Under the pieces are notes generated by a model. It made no database searches. It was not told where the DNA came from and worked only from the letters and a program-made list of their open reading frames with translations. From Planctomycetota bacterium (GTDB taxonomy: Bacteria > Planctomycetota > Phycisphaerae > UBA1845 > Fen-1342), in NCBI GenBank assembly GCA_022574815.1, contig JACZRH010000007.1:1-36787 (forward strand): a DNA stretch of 36,787 nucleotides, written 5' to 3'. Positions 30,795-36,787 of this stretch are shown one piece after another. The first letter of the stretch is position 1. Each line of letters opens with the position of its first letter. A program made the translations under genes and the position numbers.

Positions 30795-31370
30795 ATGGAT
30801 GCGAGAAGACGTCTCGGTCTTCTGCTGCCATGCCTTTTGGTGATGGCGGTCGGGTGCGGCCGGTACACAATCGTCTTTGAAGTGCAGGAGGTCATCAATA
30901 CGGACGCCAACAATCCGAATGACGATACGACGTCCAAAATGCTCGAGGTCGACATCGTCTGTATCACGCCCAAGGACGCCGAGGAGCACCCTGGAATCGT
31001 CAACGAGACGATGCGTGCCGACGCCTGGTTTCACGCCCGTGACACGAGTGACGCCAAGATTGGGACGATCAGCTCCAAACGGATTTACGCATTGCGCCGC
31101 GGCAATCTGGGTGACAAGCGTGATACCAAGGTCGGTGAACCGCTGTTGTCGGGTCGCGATTTGCCGCGGGAGCACTCCAGAAAGATCGCGGTGCAGATCG
31201 TACATCCCAAAGCGTCGGCCGCGAACGCAAGAATCGTCATCTATGGGCGCTTTCATGCCGGCAACGCGGTGTCGAAGGTGCCGCCGCTCGTGATCGACCC
31301 GCCGGCCTGGGGCAAGATCATCCACATCAAGGTCGGGCGGACGAACTTGATACCGGCTTCGACGGAATAG
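30795..31370 (+). CDS. T6SS outer-membrane lipoprotein, TssJ-like (divergent)
   Basis: The 191-residue protein has a lipoprotein signal: basic start MDARRRLG, hydrophobic LLLPCLLVMAV, then GC with Cys21 as the probable lipidated residue (Ala at -3 is unusual). The mature part is predicted to be mainly beta, with SKMLEVDIVCITP, KIAVQIVHP, ARIVIYGRF and IDPPAWGKIIHIKVG, which loosely follows the TssJ beta-sandwich including the Trp-containing strand near the end. TssJ joins the TssL-TssM complex to the outer membrane. Position just before tssK, tssL and tssM is the main reason for the call; sequence similarity alone is weak. AGGAG (30781-30785) is nine bases before the ATG. Confidence 0.6.
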   Translation: MDARRRLGLLLPCLLVMAVGCGRYTIVFEVQEVINTDANNPNDDTTSKMLEVDIVCITPKDAEEHPGIVNETMRADAWFHARDTSDAKIGTISSKRIYALRRGNLGDKRDTKVGEPLLSGRDLPREHSRKIAVQIVHPKASAANARIVIYGRFHAGNAVSKVPPLVIDPPAWGKIIHIKVGRTNLIPASTE

Positions 31371-31432
31371 CCGCACGTTTGCTCGATCCGAACAAACGTC
31401 GGCCTGCCGGCGACCGGCACGATTTCGGGCGA

Positions 31433-31458
31433 GGCCCCCCGGGGCCGCGGCACGTGCC
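31433..31458. repeat. Two adjacent perfect palindromes before tssK
   Basis: GGCCCC-CC-GGGGCC (31433-31446) and GGCACGTGCC (31449-31458) lie side by side in the 192-base gap between the lipoprotein gene and tssK. They may form leader hairpins or a regulator site. Two TAGAAT boxes (31478-31483, 31485-31490) follow, possible -10 elements with no good -35. Confidence 0.4.
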
Positions 31459-31562
31459 ATGAGTGCGGCGGCGGCGGTAGAATGTAGAATAATGCGGTAG
31501 CGCCGGGCGCGGCGAGATGGACGAGTGCCGCGGCATCGGGCCGCGTGGAACAGGACGATCGA

Positions 31563-32927
31563 ATGCAATTTTGGCCCGAGATTCACTGGCACGAGGGACA
31601 GTTCCTGCGACCGCACCATTTGCAGGCCGCGTTTCGGCAGGCCGACACGATTCGCAGCGCGTCCATTCACGCGATCCATCCCTACGCCTGGGGCTTCTTG
31701 CACATGGACTTGGCCGCGGGCGCGGTGGAAAACAACATCCTCGAGATTCGCGCGTGCGAAGTGCGGCTGCGGGACGGGACGCACGTGAAAGTCCCGGAGA
31801 ATTGCTCGCTCGATCCACGCGATTTCAAGGAAGTCTTCGACAGCGCCTCCGGTGCCTTGGATGTGTTCTTCGGCGTGCCCGAGGTGCAGGCCGTACGCCC
31901 TAATGTGCAGGTTCCGGGAGAAGAACTCGACGGCCGAAATCCGCGCTACACCATCGACCTCTCGGAACGCTACGACGAAAACACCGGCGACAACCCCCAG
32001 TCGATCGAGGTGCGCCGGCTACGCGGGGCGATTTTCCTCGGGGACGAGGACCGCACCGGCTTCGAATGCGTGCGGCTCGGCATGATCGAACGCACCGCCG
32101 CCGGCCCGGCGCTCGTTAAGAACAGCATTCCGCCCCTGCTGCAACTGCGCGGCTGGGGTCCGCTCTGCAATGCCGCCGACATGATCTGGAACGACATTCG
32201 GGCCCGCTGCGAGCAGCTCGGGGCCGACGCCTCGCAGCGGGCGTTGACCTTCGCGACCGGCTCGTCCGGCGATATCGAGCAATTGGTCAAGCTCAACGCG
32301 CTCAACGAGCTGACGGTGCGCTTCGCCGCCGTCGCGACTTCGCCCGAGCTGCACCCCCACGTGCTCTACATGTTGTTGTGCGACGGCATCGGCAAGCTCT
32401 CGCTTTGGGACGACGCCCGCCGCCCGCGCGAGCTCCCGCCTTACGACCACGACAACTGCGGCCCGGTTTTCGAGGAGCTGTTCAAGTACCTGCGGGCGCT
32501 GATCAACGCGCTGCTGCCGCGCGACTACATCGAACGGCCGTTCGAGCAGAAGGACAACGGGTTCGGCGTGGTTCTGGACTACGAATGGTTCACGCCGAAC
32601 CACGAGTTGTTTCTCGGCATCCGCGGCGCGATGCAGGTCGAGGAGGTGCTCTCGCTGTTTCAATCGATCAACTTCAAGCTGGCCTCGCCGCGCGACGCCC
32701 CGGAGGTCTATCGCCGCAGACTGCCGGGGCTCGAGTTCAAGGGCGCGGGATCGGTCGCCAACCTGCCCAAGAGTAACGACCAGCACTATTTTCGCATCTC
32801 GCGCACGCCGCCGTATTGGGAGCATTGCGAACGCGAGCGCGGTATTTTCATCAGCATGCCGCCGCAGGACCTGGCCAAGCTGTCGCCGTTGAAGCTGTCG
32901 CTGTTTGTCGTGAAAATTCGCGGGTAG
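31563..32927 (+). CDS. tssK: T6SS baseplate protein TssK
   Basis: TssK is the baseplate component that links the wedge complex to TssL-TssM and holds effectors in place. The 454-residue protein starts with IHWHEGQFLRPHHLQ (7-21), the family hallmark WxEGxFLxPxHxQ, and keeps the TssK pattern through SIPPLLQLR and ALNELTVRFAAVA to the C-terminal head domain (SPLKLSLFVVKIRG). Length is typical (about 440-450). A GTG at 31545 is also open, but the ATG at 31563 has AGGA seven bases upstream and places the hallmark correctly. The gene is 15 bases before tssL. Confidence 0.92.
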   Translation: MQFWPEIHWHEGQFLRPHHLQAAFRQADTIRSASIHAIHPYAWGFLHMDLAAGAVENNILEIRACEVRLRDGTHVKVPENCSLDPRDFKEVFDSASGALDVFFGVPEVQAVRPNVQVPGEELDGRNPRYTIDLSERYDENTGDNPQSIEVRRLRGAIFLGDEDRTGFECVRLGMIERTAAGPALVKNSIPPLLQLRGWGPLCNAADMIWNDIRARCEQLGADASQRALTFATGSSGDIEQLVKLNALNELTVRFAAVATSPELHPHVLYMLLCDGIGKLSLWDDARRPRELPPYDHDNCGPVFEELFKYLRALINALLPRDYIERPFEQKDNGFGVVLDYEWFTPNHELFLGIRGAMQVEEVLSLFQSINFKLASPRDAPEVYRRRLPGLEFKGAGSVANLPKSNDQHYFRISRTPPYWEHCERERGIFISMPPQDLAKLSPLKLSLFVVKIRG

Positions 32928-32942
32928 CCGGAGGAAGAGCCC

Positions 32943-33698
32943 TTGGCGTTGACGGTTTACGACCTGGCCGTTGAGGTAATCTTATATCTCGTCGCGTTCC
33001 AGCGGCGTGTCGAGGACGGCGAGATGGTCGTCTATGAGGACACGCGGGCCGAAGTGCTCTCGCTGCTGAACGAGCTGGACCAGAAGAGCCACGGCGAGCC
33101 GGGGCTGTGGGACAACTGGACCAAGGCCCGCAACCCGTTGGTCTACCTGATCGACGAGATCATGATCCTGAACTGCGAGTGGCCGCACAAACAGGACTGG
33201 GCCAACGACTGCCTCGAGGTCGCGCTGCTGGGGCACCCGTCGGCGCTGGGCGGCGACAGCTTCTACACCGAGTGCGATGAGGCCCTGCACGAGCTCGAGC
33301 TGGCCGAGCGGCACGAGCGGCACGACTCCCAGGCCAAGGTCGAGATCGTAATGGTCTACTATGTCGGGCTTCAGACCGGCTTCAAGGGCCGCTACGCGCT
33401 CGATCTCGACGCCTGGCGCGAGCACAAGGGGCACGTGTTCTCGAAGCTCCCTTCGTATGCGCAGACGCGCACGAAGGAGCTCTTCCCCGAGACCGACGAC
33501 CACACCGTCGTGATGGACCCCAATTACGAGCCGGTCATGCGGCTGCTATACGTGTTCTTGTTCTTCTTGGGGCTGACCGCGGTCTATCTCGTCGCAACCT
33601 GGGCCTCTTGGGATCAGATGGTCAACGATCTCGACGCGGCCGCTGAGAACGCTGCGGTGGCCACCTCACAGCCCAGCGAGCAGATGGGCGACGAGTAG
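32943..33698 (+). CDS. tssL: T6SS inner-membrane protein TssL (DotU/IcmH)
   Basis: TssL is a C-tail-anchored inner-membrane protein whose cytoplasmic helical domain receives the baseplate. The 251-residue protein has the DotU pattern: an N-terminal helix, NPLVYLIDEIMILNCEW, GGDSFYTECDEAL (the usual GExFF region), and YYVGLQTGFKGRY. A single transmembrane helix (MRLLYVFLFFLGLTAVYLVA) near 198-217 is followed by a short tail. There is no peptidoglycan-binding OmpA domain. The start is TTG at 32943, supported by GGAGG (32930-32934) eight bases before it. Confidence 0.93.
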   Translation: MALTVYDLAVEVILYLVAFQRRVEDGEMVVYEDTRAEVLSLLNELDQKSHGEPGLWDNWTKARNPLVYLIDEIMILNCEWPHKQDWANDCLEVALLGHPSALGGDSFYTECDEALHELELAERHERHDSQAKVEIVMVYYVGLQTGFKGRYALDLDAWREHKGHVFSKLPSYAQTRTKELFPETDDHTVVMDPNYEPVMRLLYVFLFFLGLTAVYLVATWASWDQMVNDLDAAAENAAVATSQPSEQMGDE

Positions 33699-33833
33699 GG
33701 TTCGGGCCGCTGATGATGTAGGAAAGAACGCAAGCGGCGGGATCGATGGGGGATCGGCCGATGGCATGGCCCGCCGGCCGGGAGTGAACGCGACGCCGGC
33801 GCGGCACCATGAACCGGTGAGGAGACGCAGACC

Positions 33834-36787
33834 ATGGCGATGAGTGCCAATGCGGTTTTGATGAAGTTCTTCAAGCTGCCCCCGGCGGTCAGGATGATGC
33901 TCGCGCTGATGGGATTCGGCTCGTTGGCTGCGATCCTTTTCAAGTTCGTGCCCGGCCTGCGCTCCGGCAAGGGCTTTATCATCATGCTGATCATCTTTGG
34001 GGTCGGCATCGTACTGTTCCTCGTGTGGTGGGGGGTCAGGAAGCTGTTCGCCGGCAAGAAAGCGGGCAAGCTCAGCAAGGATCTGGAGTCGCAGGGGCCG
34101 ACCCGCGGCGACGTCGCCGAACAGGAGCAGATCTACCGCGAGAAGTTCCGCGGCAAGCTGGCGGAGCTGAAGCAGAACGGCCTGTCCGTCTACAAAATGC
34201 CGTGGTTCGTGCTGATGGGCGAGCCGGGCTGCGGGAAGACGGCTAGCCTGATCCATTCCGGGCTGGACTTTCCGCTAGGCAAGGACGAGGTGGCCGGCTT
34301 CGGCGGGACGCGCAATTACAACTGGTGGTTCACGAACGAGTCGGTGATTCTCGACACCGCCGGCCGGATTGCATTCCAGGAAGAGGGCACGACCGACAAG
34401 CTCGAATGGGAGTATTTCCTCAAGCTCCTGCTGAAGAACCGCCCGCGCTGCCCGATCAACGGCGTGATCGTCGCGGTCCCGGCCGACAAGCTGCTGCGCG
34501 ACAGCGCCGAGGAGCGCCAGCAGAAAGCAACCATTCTGCGCGAGCGGCTGCGCCAGATCCACCAACTGCTCGGCATCCGCTTCCCGACCTTCTTCCTGAT
34601 CACCAAGATGGATCTGGTCGGCGGGTTCGGCGAGTTCTTCGAGGAGATCCGCGTCGACTTGCAGCAGCGCAACCAAATGTTCGGCTGGTCGCGGCCCGGC
34701 GAGTTCCAAGAGTCGTACGACCCGGGCGAGTTTCCCGACGCCTTCGACGAGGTCTATCTCCGCATCCGCGACTGGGGCATGCGCTACTTGCAGCGCAAGG
34801 CGACCGACGAGGAACTCGGGATGATCGTGACGTTTCCCGAGGCGTTTCGCCAGCTTCGCGACCCGCTGAACGACTACGTCGCGACCGTTTTTCAGAAGAG
34901 CCCGCTGCTCGAGCCGCCCTTCTTTCGCGGGTTCTACTTCACCTCGGCGGTCCAGGAAGGCGCGCCGATTTTCGACGTTTTCGCCCGCACGCAGAGCGGG
35001 TCGGCCGTCGCCGAGCGGCCGACCAAAGCGGTCGATTCAAAGGCGTTCTTCATTCACGATTTGTACCAGCACAAGGTTTTTGCCGAGCAGGGACTCGTGT
35101 TTCGCTCGGCCAAGCACGTCACGCTCAACAAGCGCATGCGCCGCTTTGTCTGGATCGGTTCGGGCACGATGGCGTTATTCATGCTCGTGTTCTCTATCAT
35201 CGGACTGTTTGGCGTGCGCGACCTCATCATCAACCCCCGCGACGACTGCAATACGGCGGCCGAGGTCATTGCGCAGGTTGACCAGCGCGGCGCGACCTAC
35301 GGCGATCTCGGCAACAATCTCGAACTGGCCAAGCGACTGGCAGCCCACGTCAAGAACTACGACCGGAATTGGGCGGGGCTGTCGGCAAAAATGCTGTACA
35401 TCGGGGCAAGCATCAGTGTTCCGCGGACGCACGTCGAGACGATCCACGCCCGCTATGTCCTGGACTGCATTCTGCGTCCGATCGTGTATGAGGTCGGCGC
35501 CCGGCTCGAATCCACCCAAATCGCGGCGCTCGACGTCGCCAAGCGTAAAAGCTACCTCGCCGCGCTCAACGTCTATACGCGCTGGTACGGCGAAATGGTC
35601 GGCCAGCACAACCTCGAGCCGATGGCCGCGCACGAAGTTCAGCAGCGCTGCGAAGAACTGCGGACATTGATGGGGGTGATCGACCAGGGCGAGCTCGACC
35701 GGGAGGAGTCGATCACGCAGGTCGGGCTGGCACTGGATTCGCTCGCGCGGGAGACGCGCTCGTTCCCACGGGAAATTCTGGTGAGGTCCCTGCACCTCGA
35801 CAAAGATGCAATGACGGCAACGATCGGCAAGGCCGTGGCGCAGTTGGCCGACTACTGGGAGCCCTACACCAACGTGAGGGCGGATAACACTGATTCGCGG
35901 CTGAACTACTGGATCGGGTTCATCGACGTCTTCGCGACGCTGCAGAGCCGATACGACAAACTGCTCGGAATGGAATCGAATTTCCGCAATGTAGGCGAAG
36001 CGGGCGTCGCCGGGCAGGAGGTGGAGGCCGCGTTCAAGGCAGCCAGCCTGGAATTCAACGAGATCACAAAGGATTTGCAGGAGCTGGGCAACGTCTCGTA
36101 TCCGGCCGACGACGGGACCTTTGTAAAAGCGTACAACGACGTTCTCAAATTTCTGGAGAACGAAAAGGTTCCGCAACTCGACAAGCAGATTCTACGGCTG
36201 GCCAAAATCAAGGAATTGCTGGCCGAGTACTGGAACGGCGAATTCGGCGCGATCGAGGCCGAACTCGCCAAGGGTGCCCCGCAGACCTCCGCCGACCCGC
36301 AGGCCGCGGTTTACAACGCCCTTCGGGAAGGCCGAGAGCGGCTCGAGCGGTTGCTGGACTACAACTTGAGCGAGGTTCGAAAAGCGCTCGGGCTTTCCGA
36401 TGATCTGGACCCGCTCGACTATTACGTCAAGCAGAAGATGATCGTTGTGGTTGAAGCGAAGCCCGGCATGCCGTTAAGCGACAAAGAAGCGACCGTGCGC
36501 ATCAGCCGAAACCCGCTCGGCACGGATGACCTGCTGAAAGGCTACCTCCAGGACATGCATGAGCTGTCACTGGGCAACGAAAAGATCGAACAGCAACTGG
36601 GCAATCTGAACGAATGGCCTTCGCTCTTGGCCGCCATCGGCGCCGAACGTCCGCCCGGAGAGGTGCTGGGACCGTGGATCGCGGCCGTGCGCGGGGAGCT
36701 TGAGGGCCGCACGCGAATCTCCAAGGCCCAAATCACGGACGCCAAGGTGAAGTTCTCCAATCTCAGGGAATGGCCGTTGTGGAGGGC
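33834..36787 (+). CDS. tssM: T6SS membrane-complex protein TssM (IcmF), 3' end beyond window
   Basis: TssM spans the inner membrane and periplasm and meets TssJ at the outer membrane. The visible 984 residues carry two N-terminal transmembrane helices (about 16-37 and 45-66) and a cytoplasmic GTPase-like domain: Walker A GEPGCGKT (129-136), GGTRNYNWWFT, Walker B LDTAGR (173-178) and a TKMD specificity motif. A third transmembrane helix (FVWIGSGTMALFMLVFSIIG) at about 437-457 leads into the helical periplasmic region. Full proteins have about 1,100-1,200 residues, so the rest lies beyond the right edge. GAGGAG (33819-33824) is nine bases before the ATG. The Walker motif is intact, which is not so in every TssM. 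Confidence 0.94.
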   Translation, partial: MAMSANAVLMKFFKLPPAVRMMLALMGFGSLAAILFKFVPGLRSGKGFIIMLIIFGVGIVLFLVWWGVRKLFAGKKAGKLSKDLESQGPTRGDVAEQEQIYREKFRGKLAELKQNGLSVYKMPWFVLMGEPGCGKTASLIHSGLDFPLGKDEVAGFGGTRNYNWWFTNESVILDTAGRIAFQEEGTTDKLEWEYFLKLLLKNRPRCPINGVIVAVPADKLLRDSAEERQQKATILRERLRQIHQLLGIRFPTFFLITKMDLVGGFGEFFEEIRVDLQQRNQMFGWSRPGEFQESYDPGEFPDAFDEVYLRIRDWGMRYLQRKATDEELGMIVTFPEAFRQLRDPLNDYVATVFQKSPLLEPPFFRGFYFTSAVQEGAPIFDVFARTQSGSAVAERPTKAVDSKAFFIHDLYQHKVFAEQGLVFRSAKHVTLNKRMRRFVWIGSGTMALFMLVFSIIGLFGVRDLIINPRDDCNTAAEVIAQVDQRGATYGDLGNNLELAKRLAAHVKNYDRNWAGLSAKMLYIGASISVPRTHVETIHARYVLDCILRPIVYEVGARLESTQIAALDVAKRKSYLAALNVYTRWYGEMVGQHNLEPMAAHEVQQRCEELRTLMGVIDQGELDREESITQVGLALDSLARETRSFPREILVRSLHLDKDAMTATIGKAVAQLADYWEPYTNVRADNTDSRLNYWIGFIDVFATLQSRYDKLLGMESNFRNVGEAGVAGQEVEAAFKAASLEFNEITKDLQELGNVSYPADDGTFVKAYNDVLKFLENEKVPQLDKQILRLAKIKELLAEYWNGEFGAIEAELAKGAPQTSADPQAAVYNALREGRERLERLLDYNLSEVRKALGLSDDLDPLDYYVKQKMIVVVEAKPGMPLSDKEATVRISRNPLGTDDLLKGYLQDMHELSLGNEKIEQQLGNLNEWPSLLAAIGAERPPGEVLGPWIAAVRGELEGRTRISKAQITDAKVKFSNLREWPLWR

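Noticed and set aside
34325-35281. 318-residue open frame on the + strand
   Set aside because: Second-frame shadow inside tssM; no motifs, whereas the tssM frame is continuous with GTPase and membrane signatures.

Overview
The window reads as chromosomal DNA from a high-GC planctomycete, most likely of the Phycisphaerae type. The evidence is a secreted protein made of ELWxxDGT repeats that ends in a dockerin-like calcium-binding tail (GDLNCDG / GDMNNDG), an EF-Ts with the motif CETAPVA where most bacteria have ETDFVA, a kinase-like protein with a YVDLxKxENI catalytic loop, frequent GTG and TTG starts, and strong codon bias that opens long meaningless frames opposite real genes. The assignment to a class is inference. 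No rRNA, tRNA, CRISPR array, insertion sequence or prophage gene was seen.

Layout. 1-2772: mcsA-mcsB (protein arginine phosphorylation, mcsB cut by the left edge), a QueD/PTPS-fold protein lacking its catalytic cysteine, and a divergent kinase-like gene. 2978-7910: a two-domain glycosyltransferase, tilS and a membrane glycosyltransferase, all on + and closely spaced. 7889-9529: a metal-efflux operon (CadC-like ArsR sensor plus SO_0444-type permease) behind a 12-2-12 operator. 9711-14561: EIIA-Ntr-like PTS protein, SpoIIE-type phosphatase, Mut7-C/zinc-ribbon protein, orphan beta-class DNA methyltransferase and DedA protein. 14610-17999 (minus): nadB, 5-formyl-THF cyclo-ligase and a lone fliM. 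18446-22219: rpsB-tsf and rnd. 22255-23777 (minus): moaC overlapping a D-cysteine desulfhydrase/ACC-deaminase homologue. 23933-26121: PAP2-type protein, dtd, mogA. 26165-30392 (minus): the ELWxxDGT protein, pyrE and a GbsR/MarR-type regulator overlapping pyrE. 30795-36787: a type VI secretion block in the order tssJ-like, tssK, tssL, tssM (tssM cut by the right edge).

How the genes work together. The clear units are mcsAB (start/stop overlap), the metal sensor and its permease, rpsB-tsf, the desulfhydrase-moaC pair, gbsR-like-pyrE and the T6SS membrane/baseplate block. Several promoters have a TTGxCx -35 box and 16-18 bp spacers. A second group of genes has a -10 box only 6-12 bases from the start codon and usually no Shine-Dalgarno sequence, suggesting leaderless or nearly leaderless mRNAs. 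Translation genes and T6SS genes instead carry strong Shine-Dalgarno sequences, used with TTG starts in rpsB and tssL.

The most interesting points are the T6SS block with a divergent lipoprotein, the D-aminoacyl-tRNA deacylase altered in both signature motifs, the cysteine-less QueD homologue, the metal operator and its sensor, the glycosyltransferase and tilS frames separated by one in-frame stop, and the leaderless-type promoters.
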